Shown: piece after piece, positions 53,287 through 62,408 of the stretch
Position numbering within the stretch: the stretch's first letter is position 1
How the letters are laid out: each line of letters begins with the position of its first letter
Source of the DNA: an uncultured Pontibacter sp.
Lineage (GTDB): Bacteria > Bacteroidota > Bacteroidia > Cytophagales > Hymenobacteraceae
NCBI RefSeq assembly: GCF_947492645.1
Contig: NZ_CANLMZ010000001.1
Location: forward strand, 248,001 to 312,000
DNA: 64,000 nt
Direction: 5' to 3'
Translations under genes and position numbers: made by a program
Notes under the pieces: model-generated
What the model was told of the DNA's origin: nothing
The model's input: the letters and a program-made list of their open reading frames with translations, nothing else
Database searches by the model: none

Positions 53287-53769
53287 ATGAGAACAATGCA
53301 GCAATGGTTTGATGAGTATGGGCAAAGCCACCAGAACCAAACAAATAAATTGATCCATTGGATTTGTGTGCCGCTTATTTTCTTCAGCATTATTGGTTTA
53401 CTGGCCAGCATACCTTGCGGGGCACTTAAAGCTCTTTTCCCGGGTGCTATACAGCCTTACATACATTTTGGCACCGTTGTTATTTTGCTTGGCCTGCTTT
53501 TTTACCTGCGCCTTTCTTTTGCTATGTTTCTGGGCATGGCTGTTATTTGCTTATTTATGCTGTGGGCTGTTCAGGCTTTGGCTGCCGCTACCACCATACC
53601 ACTTTGGGTAAGCTGCCTTGTAATTTTTGTGCTCGCATGGGCTGGCCAGTTTTATGGACATAAAGTGGAGGGCAAGAAACCTTCTTTTCTAAAAGACTTA
53701 CAATTTCTTTTGATCGGCCCTGCCTGGTTACTTGGCTTTATTTATCGGAAATTGAGCATACCGTATTAA
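53287..53769 (+). CDS. DUF962 / Mpo1-like membrane protein, long form
   Basis: A 160-residue membrane protein of the Mpo1-like family. YGQSHQNQTNKLIHWICVPLI (11-31) is the signature with conserved His15 and His24; QFYGHKVEGKKPS near 117-129 has the third His; helices fill the rest. Mpo1 in yeast is a dioxygenase for 2-hydroxy fatty acids, so a lipid role is plausible. It is a paralogue of the shorter gene at 9578-9910 that lost one His. The next gene begins 24 bases downstream. Confidence 0.85.
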   Translation: MRTMQQWFDEYGQSHQNQTNKLIHWICVPLIFFSIIGLLASIPCGALKALFPGAIQPYIHFGTVVILLGLLFYLRLSFAMFLGMAVICLFMLWAVQALAAATTIPLWVSCLVIFVLAWAGQFYGHKVEGKKPSFLKDLQFLLIGPAWLLGFIYRKLSIPY

Positions 53770-53793
53770 CTTTGCAGTACCAATCGTTTACTT

Positions 53794-54510
53794 ATGCTCG
53801 ATATCCTCAAAATATTACTTTTAGCCTTTTTTGCTGTTACGGTTCTTTTACCTGTTGTACGCTACATGCTTCGCACTATTTCTCCGGCCACAGGTGTAGC
53901 GCCTCTTACGGCAGATGAGGCAAAATATATACAGAAACAGGACCTTAAGCTCAGCATTGCCTATTTTTTCTTTGCCTGTATACTTGCTGTTTTCTTTGCG
54001 GGTACCCTGGCACTTATCTCGAGCATCATTCACTCATCAAAAGAGCAGCTGTTTTTGTTTACGCCTAACTTTACTGCTTTTTTTGCGCCCGGGCTTTTGC
54101 TGGGGCTGGTGATTGCCATGCTCCCGCTGCGCCTTATCCAAAATACATTGCTAGGGCACGACACAGAGCTTTACAGCACCTACCTTAACCGTACCGAAGG
54201 AAAACGATCCATCAAAAAATACAGGATCATATTTTTGCTGCTGCTCGTTGTTTCTAGCATTGTAATCTGGTATAGCCTGCGCTGGCATGTAGTTGTAAAT
54301 GAGAACAATGTGGAGGTACATAACCTTTTAGGAGAAAAACGCACCTATTCTTACCAACAGATACAAAGCATTCGTTACCTTGGCACAGAAGGGGAGTACC
54401 TTATCTCATTTGATGATGAGACGCACATCAACACCACTTACTTAAAGCCTGTTCAGCTCGAAATCATTGCGCTCCTTTCGGAAAAGTCCGGGCACAGGGT
54501 AATTAGGTAG
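53794..54510 (+). CDS. Membrane protein, unknown
   Basis: A 238-residue protein with four predicted helices (about 3-25, 52-76, 90-112, 145-165) and a soluble C-terminal beta domain (WHVVVNENNVEVHNLLGEK, TYSYQQIQSIRYLGTEG) that resembles a PH-like YdbT/YcxB-type domain in outline. Immediately downstream of the DUF962 gene (24 bases) and probably co-transcribed with it. No family recognised. Confidence 0.65.
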   Translation: MLDILKILLLAFFAVTVLLPVVRYMLRTISPATGVAPLTADEAKYIQKQDLKLSIAYFFFACILAVFFAGTLALISSIIHSSKEQLFLFTPNFTAFFAPGLLLGLVIAMLPLRLIQNTLLGHDTELYSTYLNRTEGKRSIKKYRIIFLLLLVVSSIVIWYSLRWHVVVNENNVEVHNLLGEKRTYSYQQIQSIRYLGTEGEYLISFDDETHINTTYLKPVQLEIIALLSEKSGHRVIR

Positions 54511-54716
54511 CGTATACGTATGGCTGCTGTTGGTTTGGCTCTAAATGCGCTTTAAGGGCAGGAGCTATAATACTGCTGCACCTATAAATTTCTGCCAAAG
54601 GCCGAAAAGCCATGGTGCTGATTAGTTGATAAAGGCAAGAAGCCGCAGCACAGGAGTATATTTTTTTGTAGTTTTACCGCCGATAATTTGATCCTTTAAA
54701 CCTAAGTATAAACTAT

Positions 54717-56114
54717 ATGCAAGTTCGCGTAGAGAAAGACACGATGGGCCCGATTGAGGTGCCTGCAGACAAATACTGGGGTGCTCAGACACAGCGCTCA
54801 AAAGAAAACTTTACCATCGGTGGCCAACTGATGCCAAAGGAAGTAATCGAGGCTTTTGCTATACTTAAAAAATCTGCTGCTTTTGCTAACGCTGAGTTGG
54901 GCGTTCTGGCGCAGGATAAAGCTGAAATTATCGGTAAAGTTTGCGATGAGATTCTGGAAGGCAAGCTGGCTGACGAGTTTCCGCTGGTAGTATGGCAGAC
55001 AGGTTCTGGCACGCAGTCCAATATGAACGTGAACGAAGTGGTGGCTAACCGCGCACACGTACTGTTGGGCGGCAACCTGATGGACGAGAAAAAGAAGATC
55101 CACCCGAACGACGACGTAAACAAGTCTCAGTCTTCGAACGACACTTTCCCGACAGCGATGCACATTGCTGCTTATAAAAAAGTGGTTGAGCACACCCTGC
55201 CGTTAGTTAAAAAACTACGCGATACGCTTAACAGCAAAGCAGAGGCTTACATGGATGTTGTGAAGATCGGACGTACGCACCTGATGGACGCAACGCCGCT
55301 TACATTGGGCCAGGAGCTTTCTGGTTATGTAGCCCAGCTGGACTACGGCATGAAGGCGCTTCGCAACACGCTGGAGCACCTGAGCACGCTTGCCCTTGGC
55401 GGTTCTGCGGTAGGTACAGGCCTTAACACACCGGCCGGTTACGATGTATTGGTTGCCGAGAAAATCTCTCAATATGCCGGCCATACGTTCATTACGGCTC
55501 CGAACAAATTCGAAGCACTTGCTGCACACGATGCTATTGTAGAAACATCTGGTGCATTAAAGCAACTGGCTGTGTCGCTGATGAAGATCGCGAATGATAT
55601 CCGTTTGCTGGCTTCTGGCCCGCGTTCCGGTATTGCAGAGATCCTGATCCCGGAAAACGAGCCGGGTTCGTCTATTATGCCAGGTAAAGTAAACCCAACG
55701 CAGGCTGAGGCCATGACCATGGTTTGCGCACAGGTGATTGGTAACGACGTAGCTATCTCGGTGGGTGGCATGAACGGCCATTTCGAACTGAATGTGTTTA
55801 AGCCGGTAATGATCTATAACCTGTTGATAAGCGCCCAGCTGATCGGTGATGCCTGCGACTCGTTCGACAAGCATTGCGCGGTAGGTATAGAGCCAAACAC
55901 GGCCCGCATTAAAGAGAACCTGGAGAACTCGCTGATGCTGGTAACGGCCCTTAACCCACACATCGGTTACGACAACGCAGCCAAAATCGCGAAGAAAGCC
56001 CACAAAGAAGGCACAACCCTTCGTCAGGCAGCCATCGCCCTTGACCTGCTAACCAACGAGCAGTACGACGAGTGGGTGAAGCCGGAAGATATGATCGGTA
56101 GCTTGAAGAAGTAA
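54717..56114 (+). CDS. fumC: Class II fumarate hydratase
   Basis: A 465-residue iron-independent fumarase of the TCA cycle. The signature is [16 protein letters not shown] (about 318); [28 protein letters not shown] and [12 protein letters not shown] are the other conserved superfamily loops. Length and order are typical of the homotetramer. C and G are used more in third positions than in the genes around it, fitting high expression. AAGTATA lies 6 bases before the ATG and one TATACTT occurs early in the gene; the rest is free of it. Confidence 0.97.
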   Translation: MQVRVEKDTMGPIEVPADKYWGAQTQRSKENFTIGGQLMPKEVIEAFAILKKSAAFANAELGVLAQDKAEIIGKVCDEILEGKLADEFPLVVWQTGSGTQSNMNVNEVVANRAHVLLGGNLMDEKKKIHPNDDVNKSQSSNDTFPTAMHIAAYKKVVEHTLPLVKKLRDTLNSKAEAYMDVVKIGRTHLMDATPLTLGQELSGYVAQLDYGMKALRNTLEHLSTLALGGSAVGTGLNTPAGYDVLVAEKISQYAGHTFITAPNKFEALAAHDAIVETSGALKQLAVSLMKIANDIRLLASGPRSGIAEILIPENEPGSSIMPGKVNPTQAEAMTMVCAQVIGNDVAISVGGMNGHFELNVFKPVMIYNLLISAQLIGDACDSFDKHCAVGIEPNTARIKENLENSLMLVTALNPHIGYDNAAKIAKKAHKEGTTLRQAAIALDLLTNEQYDEWVKPEDMIGSLKK

Positions 56115-56138
56115 GAACTATAGTTTAACAGATAAGGG

Positions 56139-56166
56139 AAAAGCAGCTCCATTTGGGGCTGCTTTT
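56139..56166 (+). terminator. Terminator of fumC
   Basis: AAAAGCAGCTCC (56139-56150) pairs with GGGGCTGCTTTT (56155-56166), one G-T pair, followed by a T tract. It lies 24 bases past the fumC stop. Confidence 0.9.
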
Positions 56167-56233
56167 TTGTTTTGTATAAGTTCATGTAGCTTTTGCTATA
56201 TTTATACTTCTAACCATCCTTTAAGCTACAGCT

Positions 56234-57076
56234 ATGAACAGACCGCAAACAATTCAAATTTTCTTACCTGATGGATCACCGCGTAGTGTGAAGATTGCAG
56301 AAATAACTAACAGAGTTGTAAAGGCAGTTCTAGTCCCAAGAAATAAGTTAGAGTATATAGCTAGTAGAGAGGAGTTGAAAAATGTTGGCGTATATTTTCT
56401 ATTTGGAGAGAGTGCTGATAAAGCAAAACCTATGGTTTATATAGGTGAAGCTGAAGACTGCTTGGATCGGATTAAGCAGCACAACAGGTTAAAGGAATTT
56501 TGGAACTATGCAGTTGTAATGGTTTCTAAAATCAATGCTTTCACTAAGTCTCATACTAAATACTTGGAACATGTTGCTGTGGCAGAAGCCAAAGAAGCCA
56601 ACCGCTTTGATGCAGAAAATACGGTAGTTCCAAGCAAACCTTTTGTAACTGAATCTATGGAGGCTGATTTATTAGACAGCTTCGATACAATTAAGATTCT
56701 GCTCTCTACATTAGGCTTTCCTGTGTTTGATAAAATAAATAAAGAGTCCATAACTAAAAAAGAACTTCTAATGCTTAAAGGTGATAATCTTTATGCTGAA
56801 GGAGATTTAATTGATGATGGTTTTGTCGTTTTCAAAGGATCAGGGTTAAAGCCAAACACAACTGCTTCTTGCCATGATTATTTGGTAAACCTGAGGAAAA
56901 AGCTGATAGAAGAGCAGATTGTTATGAACGTTGATGGCAAGTATAGATTTATGGAAGATTATATTTTCAATTCTCCAAGTACGGCTGGTGGTGTCGTATT
57001 AGGAAGGGCAACCAATGGTTGGACAAGCTGGAAAGACAAAAGTGGAATAACCCTTGATGAATTAAAAAGAAAATAG
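56234..57076 (+). CDS. GIY-YIG nuclease with C-terminal DUF4357
   Basis: A 280-residue protein. The GIY-YIG domain is VGVYFLFGESADKAKPMVYIGEAEDCLDRIKQHN (about 51-85): GxY, YIG and the catalytic Arg, with a metal Glu probably in TKYLEHVAVAEAKEA. The C-terminal domain (about 200-278: FVVFKGSGLKPNTTAS ... YIFNSPSTAGG ... NGWTSWKDKSG) matches DUF4357, often joined to GIY-YIG proteins. It is markedly more AT rich than its neighbours (long A/T runs), suggesting recent acquisition. No methyltransferase or other defence partner lies beside it. Confidence 0.85.
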   Translation: MNRPQTIQIFLPDGSPRSVKIAEITNRVVKAVLVPRNKLEYIASREELKNVGVYFLFGESADKAKPMVYIGEAEDCLDRIKQHNRLKEFWNYAVVMVSKINAFTKSHTKYLEHVAVAEAKEANRFDAENTVVPSKPFVTESMEADLLDSFDTIKILLSTLGFPVFDKINKESITKKELLMLKGDNLYAEGDLIDDGFVVFKGSGLKPNTTASCHDYLVNLRKKLIEEQIVMNVDGKYRFMEDYIFNSPSTAGGVVLGRATNGWTSWKDKSGITLDELKRK

Positions 57077-57088
57077 CTGTACCCGCTA

Positions 57089-57154
57089 GTGCGAGCTTGT
57101 AGCTCGTACTCTTCTTAACACAAAAGTATTATAGTACGAGCTATAAGCTTACAC
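57089..57154. repeat. Large inverted repeat (MITE/REP-like)
   Basis: GTGCGAGCTTGTAGCTCGTA... (57089-57110) is an inverted copy, 22 bases with three mismatches, of 57133-57154 (AGTACGAGCTATAAGCTTAC...). The 22-base spacer makes a stem-loop. It lies between the nuclease stop and the Cys-cluster gene. Such AGCTTGTAGCTCGTA palindromes look like dispersed mobile repeats; origin and copy number are inference. Confidence 0.6.
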
Positions 57155-57231
57155 CAGCAAAGACGACTAAAAGAAGTAGTGTTACGTTTATACTAGTACT
57201 GGCTGCAATTTAAGCTACCTTTAGATAGCAC

Positions 57232-57762
57232 ATGAAAGAAGTGCTTAAATTCGGAAGTATGGGTGATTCAACAAATTTATGTTTGTCTTGTGGGTTGTGT
57301 TGCGATGGCACCCTGATTGGCTTTGTGCAGCTCAATCGGGAAGAGTTGCCTGGGTTAAGAGAATTATTGAATGTTGAGGAGGCCACTAATGATGGGGTTC
57401 TTATTCAGCCCTGTAACCGCTATTGTGGTGGTTGCACTATTTACTCAGACAGGCCGAAACAATGTGCCAGCTATGATTGCGAACTCCTAAAATCCCTCCA
57501 ACGAAAAGAACTGGATTATACTTCGGCCATCGAAACAGTTGAGGTGGCTAAACAGAGAAAGAGCGCTATAGAAGAAAAATTAGCGTTACTACAGATCAAG
57601 CTACAATCACAATCATTTTACTTTAAGATGACCGAGCTGAAAAAGCTGTATCAGAAAAACGAGCACGAATTATCATCAACACCAGAATTCAAAGAGTTAA
57701 TAGCGGATATTAAGCAACTTGATAGTCTGCTGTCAGAAAGATTTGGTGTTACCGTATTTTAA
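57232..57762 (+). CDS. YkgJ-type cysteine-cluster protein
   Basis: A 176-residue protein with an N-terminal metal-binding Cys cluster (CLSCGLCCDGTL, Cys17, 20, 23, 24) and a second one in CNRYCGGCTIYSDRPKQCASYDC, the YkgJ family arrangement. The C-terminal half (about 95-176) is a coiled-coil-like Lys/Glu helix. An alternative start at Met10 is possible. AT rich like its upstream neighbour, from which it is separated by the inverted repeat. Function unknown; metal binding is likely. Confidence 0.78.
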   Translation: MKEVLKFGSMGDSTNLCLSCGLCCDGTLIGFVQLNREELPGLRELLNVEEATNDGVLIQPCNRYCGGCTIYSDRPKQCASYDCELLKSLQRKELDYTSAIETVEVAKQRKSAIEEKLALLQIKLQSQSFYFKMTELKKLYQKNEHELSSTPEFKELIADIKQLDSLLSERFGVTVF

Positions 57763-57857
57763 AAGCAAAAGATTATTGCCTGGATCCCGTAGTTCTATGC
57801 AATTACTTTTATAGCTACTACTTGAAAATATACTTGCTTTATAACATTCCCAAAGTT

Positions 57858-58598
57858 CTACTGCTTCCCAACAGGCTTCAGCAAAATCTCATTCACGTTG
57901 GCACGGCTTGGCAAATTGAGTGCATAAAGTATAGAATCTGCGATATCATCCGGCTCTAATTTTGACTCGCCTTCGCCCCAATCCATATCGTTTAGCAGTT
58001 CCTTGTCTGTGATAGACTCCCGCAGGTCTGTGTCTACGGTGCCTGGCTCTACAGACGTAATGCGAATGTTGTAGTCAGGAGAAAGCTCCATGCGTAACCC
58101 TTCTGACAGCGCAATGATAGCAGCTTTGGTAGCTCCGTACACAGCACCACCCTGGTACATCACTCGCCCATCAATAGAGGCCATGTTCACAATATGCCCG
58201 CTCTTGTTTTTGATCATGGTTGGCAGCACCGCATAAACAGCTTTAAGTATACCCTTCAGGTTTACGTCTACCATCTTCTCCCATTCTTCCAGGTGGCGGT
58301 TTTTCATGTAGGAGAGGGGCATTAATCCGGCGCTGTTTACGAGTATATCAATGGTACCATAGGTATCTAAAGCTGTCTGGGCCATAGCTTCCACCTGCTT
58401 CAGGTCTGTTACATTGGTTTCTGCTATGGTGGCTTCACCGCCTTCGCTTTCAATTTCCTGCTTTACTTTTTTCAAGTCGTCTGTATGGCGGGCAGCCAGC
58501 ACTACATTGGCGCCTGCTGCGGCCAGGGCTTTTGCGGTGGCTTTGCCTATACCTTGCGATGCCCCGGTTACAATGGCTACTTTATCTTTCAGCTTCAT
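57858..58598 (-). CDS. SDR-family oxidoreductase
   Basis: A 246-residue short-chain dehydrogenase. Cofactor motif TGASQGIGKATAKALA (TGxxxGxG), NSAG near 90, catalytic Tyr and Lys in YGATKAA and Ser in NMASIDG. Short C-terminus with no membrane or targeting signal. NADP preference and substrate are not deducible. Third SDR gene of the window, standing alone. Confidence 0.88.
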   Translation of the reverse strand: MKLKDKVAIVTGASQGIGKATAKALAAAGANVVLAARHTDDLKKVKQEIESEGGEATIAETNVTDLKQVEAMAQTALDTYGTIDILVNSAGLMPLSYMKNRHLEEWEKMVDVNLKGILKAVYAVLPTMIKNKSGHIVNMASIDGRVMYQGGAVYGATKAAIIALSEGLRMELSPDYNIRITSVEPGTVDTDLRESITDKELLNDMDWGEGESKLEPDDIADSILYALNLPSRANVNEILLKPVGKQ

Positions 58599-58928
58599 AG
58601 TTTATAGGTTTCGTAAAGCTGTTTATACTTGCCCCGGAGAAGGAGGTTATGACGAGGCAGCGGCATAAGTGGCAATTTTTACTTCTTTATCAGCCTCCTG
58701 AGGAATAAGTATACTTGTGATGAAGTAAATTTAGCTTCTCTCACCATCCCGCAAGTTTAGCAACAGCGCAACATGTGGGAGTGTTTTGCAGCCAGTTTGT
58801 AAAGGAGTTTTCAGTAACCATACTTTTCCAAGAGTTAGTTACTACTGCGCTTAAACTTGCTGGATAAAGTATAGATTTGTCAAATTTTCTCCAGGCACAC
58901 GTAATACCAGTTGCATACAATAAGTACC
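58599..58928. other. Divergent intergenic region
   Basis: About 330 bases between the SDR gene and rlmF. It holds the palindrome AAGTATACTT at 58707-58716 and heptamers TATACTT at 58625-58631 and AAGTATA at 58867-58873, no gene and no matched promoter pair. A weak GGAGG/CCTCC inverted repeat near 58641-58700 may be chance. Confidence 0.45.
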
Positions 58929-59894
58929 ATGCCCTCCAAAAAGAAGGAACATCCGAAAGAAAAAGCAGCATTGCACCCACGCAGCAAGCACCGCCGACGC
59001 TATGACTTCGATCAGCTTATAGCCAGTTGCCCGGAGCTAAAGCCTTTTGTGAAGCTAAATGAGTACAACGATGCCTCTGTGGATTTCTTTGATCCAAATG
59101 CAGTAAAAATGCTGAATAAAGCACTATTAGCGCATTTTTACGGAATCAAAAACTGGGATATTCCGCAGAACTACCTTACCCCGCCCATACCCGGAAGAGC
59201 AGATTATATACATCATGCAGCAGATTTACTGGCCAGCTCAAACGGTGGAAAAGTGCCAACCGGAAGCAAGATAAAGTGCCTGGATGTAGGCGTAGGGGCC
59301 AGTTGTATTTACCCCATCATTGGCCACAAAGAGTATGGCTGGTCGTTTGTTGGCGCTGATATTGATCCTGTTTCTATTAAGTCTTCAGATAAAATAGTAG
59401 AAGCCAATACAGCTCTTAAAGGAAATATTGAGCTACGCCTGCAGCATAACCCTAAAAATATCTTTGCAGGCATCATAAACAAAGGCGAGCACTTCGACCT
59501 TACCGTTTGCAACCCGCCGTTCCATGCCTCTTTGGCTGAGGCACAGGCTGGCACCATGCGTAAACTCAAAAATCTGCAGCAAAAGCATAGCAGCAAGCCC
59601 ACATTAAATTTCGGTGGCCAGAAGGCGGAGCTGTGGTGCGAAGGAGGAGAGGCAAAATTTGTGGAAAGCATGGTAAAAGAGAGCAAGCAATTTAGCACAT
59701 CCTGCTTCTGGTTTACAACTTTGGTATCGAAAGCATCTAACCTGAAAAGTATACTTTATACTTTAAAAGCGGCGGGTGCACAACACACACATACTATACC
59801 CATGGGCCAGGGCAACAAAACAAGCCGCCTTGTAGCCTGGACATTTCTTGACTCAAAACAACAGAAAACATGGGCCGAAGCCAGGTGGAAGTAA
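58929..59894 (+). CDS. rlmF: 23S rRNA (adenine1618-N6)-methyltransferase
   Basis: A 321-residue SAM-dependent enzyme. [21 protein letters not shown] is the start motif of the RlmF family; [16 protein letters not shown] is motif I and NPPFHAS (about 194) the NPPF catalytic motif of N6-adenine methyltransferases. The C-terminal [13 protein letters not shown] is typical. ATG at 58929 is preferred; the TTG six codons earlier is unlikely. It stands alone. Confidence 0.93.
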   Translation: MPSKKKEHPKEKAALHPRSKHRRRYDFDQLIASCPELKPFVKLNEYNDASVDFFDPNAVKMLNKALLAHFYGIKNWDIPQNYLTPPIPGRADYIHHAADLLASSNGGKVPTGSKIKCLDVGVGASCIYPIIGHKEYGWSFVGADIDPVSIKSSDKIVEANTALKGNIELRLQHNPKNIFAGIINKGEHFDLTVCNPPFHASLAEAQAGTMRKLKNLQQKHSSKPTLNFGGQKAELWCEGGEAKFVESMVKESKQFSTSCFWFTTLVSKASNLKSILYTLKAAGAQHTHTIPMGQGNKTSRLVAWTFLDSKQQKTWAEARWK

Positions 59895-60022
59895 CCCAGA
59901 CAGAAAGTTGATTTATACTTTCAGAAAAACACTAGAGTGTAAAATAAACTTCCGCATTTATACTTAGGCAGCCATTTAAACTACAAAGTATAAACCAGCT
60001 GCTATTACAAAGGCAAACTGCT

Positions 60023-60553
60023 ATGAAGTACATAAGGCTGAAAGATGCATCGCACAGGCTATTTGAGGAGGCTTGGGAGCTATACCAAAACTCTTTTCCT
60101 TTGGAGGAGCGCCGCCCCCTGCCTTGGCAGCTAGATATCATGCCTCAAGCCAATTATCACTTCGAGCTTATACTTCAAGAGGGCAGCTTTATAGGGCTGC
60201 TTTTGTGGTGGAGCTTTGAGGAGGTGCGCTACATAGAGCATTTTGCTACTGTACCGGCAGTACGGGGTAAAGGCTATGGCAAACGTATATTGCATGCTTT
60301 TGTTAACCGAGATACACGCCCCGTGCTTTTAGAAGTAGAGCTTCCGCAGGAAGAAATAAAGAGGCGCCGCATCCGGTTTTATGAGCAGAGTGGCTTTGTG
60401 CTAAATCACCATTTTTACCAGCAGCCTTCTTACCACCAGGGGCAGCAACCGTTAACGCTGTTGCTCATGTCTTACCCAACTACTGTCACCGCCGAAGATG
60501 TGGCGCATTTTGTGAGTGTGCGGCACCCGCTCATTTACAGGCTTGCGCAGTAA
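60023..60553 (+). CDS. GNAT-family acetyltransferase
   Basis: A 176-residue acetyl-CoA-dependent acetyltransferase. The acetyl-CoA motif is VRGKGYGKRILHAF (about 85-98, Q/RxxGxG/A). The N-terminal WELYQNSFPLEERRPLPWQ is a common start of Bacteroidota GNATs. Substrate unknown. No co-directional neighbour close by. Confidence 0.85.
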   Translation: MKYIRLKDASHRLFEEAWELYQNSFPLEERRPLPWQLDIMPQANYHFELILQEGSFIGLLLWWSFEEVRYIEHFATVPAVRGKGYGKRILHAFVNRDTRPVLLEVELPQEEIKRRRIRFYEQSGFVLNHHFYQQPSYHQGQQPLTLLLMSYPTTVTAEDVAHFVSVRHPLIYRLAQ

Positions 60554-60787
60554 GTTTAACAGCGGCTTATTTAGAGCAAACGGCTGTTGATGGCTTAATA
60601 TCGATGATAAGCTTAGAAGACGCTGCTCCACCTAAATCCAAATACACCGGAAAAGTACTATAGCTAAGTATAACCCAGCTTACCCGCTCCTCCGTGAAAG
60701 TTTAAGGCAGCTACAAAACCATCAGCCTAAGCAAACAGTATGTTTACAAATGCCTTAGGCTAAATTCACATCCTAAAACACTTGCAC

Positions 60788-61564
60788 ATGGACAAACTTA
60801 AAGGGAAAGTTGCCCTGATCACAGGCTCAGACTCGGGTATAGGGCAGGCAACGGCTATCGCGTACGCCAAAGAAGGCGCTGATATAGTTATCTGTTACCA
60901 CTCAGATAAAGAAGGCGCTGAAGAGACATTAAAAGAAGTAGAAAAGCTGAACAGAAAAGGCATTGTGCTGCAGGTAGATATAAGCGATGAGCAGAAAGTG
61001 GAGCAGCTATTTGAACAGGCTTTGAAAACCTTTGGAGCTATAGATATCCTGGTGAACAATGCTGCAGTAAACGGTTCCGGCATTAACGTGGCCGACATGG
61101 ACACAGAGGTATTTGACCGCACCATCCGCACCAACCTGTATGGCACGTTCTTCTGTTCCCGCGCTTTTATCAGGCACCGTAAACAAAAGGGCGGCAAAGG
61201 CAAAATCGTTAATGTGTCTTCTGTGCACGAGGAGATTGTATCGGCGGGCACAGCGGACTATTGCGCCTCCAAAGCTGGTGTTCGTAACCTTACCCGCACC
61301 CTGGCCTTAGAGCTGGCAGAGGATGGCATCAACGTAAACAATGTTTGCCCCGGCATGATCCTGACGCCTATGAACCAGGAAGCTATGGACGACAAAGGAG
61401 CTCGTAAAGAGAGCGAAAAGAACATACCGATGAAGCGTGCAGGCAAACCAGAAGAAATAGCGAAAGTGGCCTTGTTCCTGGCATCTTCAGACTCAGACTA
61501 TGTTACCGGCTCGAGCTACTTTATGGATGGCGGCCTTTCGCAGCTTGTGGGGCAAGGGGCATAA
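60788..61564 (+). CDS. SDR-family oxidoreductase, glucose 1-dehydrogenase-like
   Basis: A 258-residue short-chain dehydrogenase. TGSDSGIGQATA is the cofactor motif, NNAAVNGSG the adenine loop, YCASKAG the Tyr-Lys pair and MKRAGKPEEIAKVALFLASSDSDYVTG the C-terminal family signature. ATG at 60788 is preferred over the TTG two codons earlier. No operon partner. Substrate is not predictable beyond the broad glucose-1-dehydrogenase group. Confidence 0.9.
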   Translation: MDKLKGKVALITGSDSGIGQATAIAYAKEGADIVICYHSDKEGAEETLKEVEKLNRKGIVLQVDISDEQKVEQLFEQALKTFGAIDILVNNAAVNGSGINVADMDTEVFDRTIRTNLYGTFFCSRAFIRHRKQKGGKGKIVNVSSVHEEIVSAGTADYCASKAGVRNLTRTLALELAEDGINVNNVCPGMILTPMNQEAMDDKGARKESEKNIPMKRAGKPEEIAKVALFLASSDSDYVTGSSYFMDGGLSQLVGQGA

Positions 61565-61660
61565 CCAGCGTATGAACCCGCCAAACTGTCACCTTAAAAC
61601 CCTGCGGTGCGTTATTTGTTAATGCAGTACAGATAAGACTTACCACAAAGTATAAACCAC

Positions 61661-62056
61661 ATGAAAATAGCAAAAGACCCATCAGAGTATAACAAGCTTA
61701 CCCCGGACGAAGAACGCATTATTGTACATAAAGGCACCGAGTACCCGGGTACAGGTGAGTATGAGCGTAACAAGGCAGAGGGGGTGTATCTGTGTCGCCG
61801 CTGCAACGCACCGCTTTATACTTCGGAGTATAAATTTGAGTCTAATTGTGGCTGGCCTAGTTTTGATGATGAGATAAGCGGAGCTGTAAAGCGTGTGCCG
61901 GATGCGGATGGCCGCCGGACTGAAATTGTATGCGCCAACTGCGGTGGCCATTTAGGCCATGTGTTCGAAGGCGAGTACCTTACTCCAAAAAACATTCGCC
62001 ATTGCGTAAACTCTATCTCTATGAAGTTTGTGCCGGTAGAAGACCTGGAAAAATAG
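61661..62056 (+). CDS. msrB: Peptide-methionine (R)-S-oxide reductase
   Basis: A 131-residue enzyme reducing methionine-R-sulfoxide, using thioredoxin. Zinc-binding Cys45-Cys48 (CRRCNAP) and Cys91-Cys94 (CANCGGH), active-site [11 protein letters not shown] (Cys115) and the SNCGWPSF turn are all present. Starts eight bases after an AAGTATA and is followed after 21 bases by a second MsrB-like gene. Full family length. Confidence 0.94.
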   Translation: MKIAKDPSEYNKLTPDEERIIVHKGTEYPGTGEYERNKAEGVYLCRRCNAPLYTSEYKFESNCGWPSFDDEISGAVKRVPDADGRRTEIVCANCGGHLGHVFEGEYLTPKNIRHCVNSISMKFVPVEDLEK

Positions 62057-62077
62057 ACCTGGAACAGTAATAACAGT

Positions 62078-62395
62078 ATGTTTAGGCACAGGGGCAGAGT
62101 AGACAATAATAGGCTTACGAAAGAAGAAGGCGTTTATACTTGCTCTAGCTGCGGCAATCTGCTTTTCGAGGCGAGTGCAAAGTTTAGTGTTGGCTCCGGC
62201 TTTCCTAGCTTTTGGGCGCAGGTAGGGGAGGGTGTTGTGCATAACCCACTAAATAGTTATGGCCAATACCGGGTGCAGCTGCTGTGCAGTAAATGCCGGC
62301 AGCACCTGGGCCACCTCTTCGAGGATAACCGCACCCCGACCAATGTGCGCTACTGCATTAATGCGGGGGCTATAAAATTTAACTCTGAGCCTTAG
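62078..62395 (+). CDS. MsrB-type reductase, shortened second copy
   Basis: A 105-residue MsrB-fold protein in tandem with msrB. Zinc cysteines Cys22/Cys25 and Cys70/Cys73, HLGHLFED and the catalytic-position Cys93 (NVRYCINAGAIKF) are kept. The canonical WPSF turn is GFPSF and the usual NS after the Cys is NA, so specificity or rate may differ. The N-terminal helix of MsrB is missing. Probably a paralogue that diverged after duplication; both could be co-transcribed. Confidence 0.82.
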   Translation: MFRHRGRVDNNRLTKEEGVYTCSSCGNLLFEASAKFSVGSGFPSFWAQVGEGVVHNPLNSYGQYRVQLLCSKCRQHLGHLFEDNRTPTNVRYCINAGAIKFNSEP

Positions 62396-62408
62396 GTATG
62401 ATATAACG

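Noticed and set aside
58641..58700. GGAGG/CCTCC inverted repeat
   Set aside because: Arms of five bases with long imperfect spacer are expected by chance.
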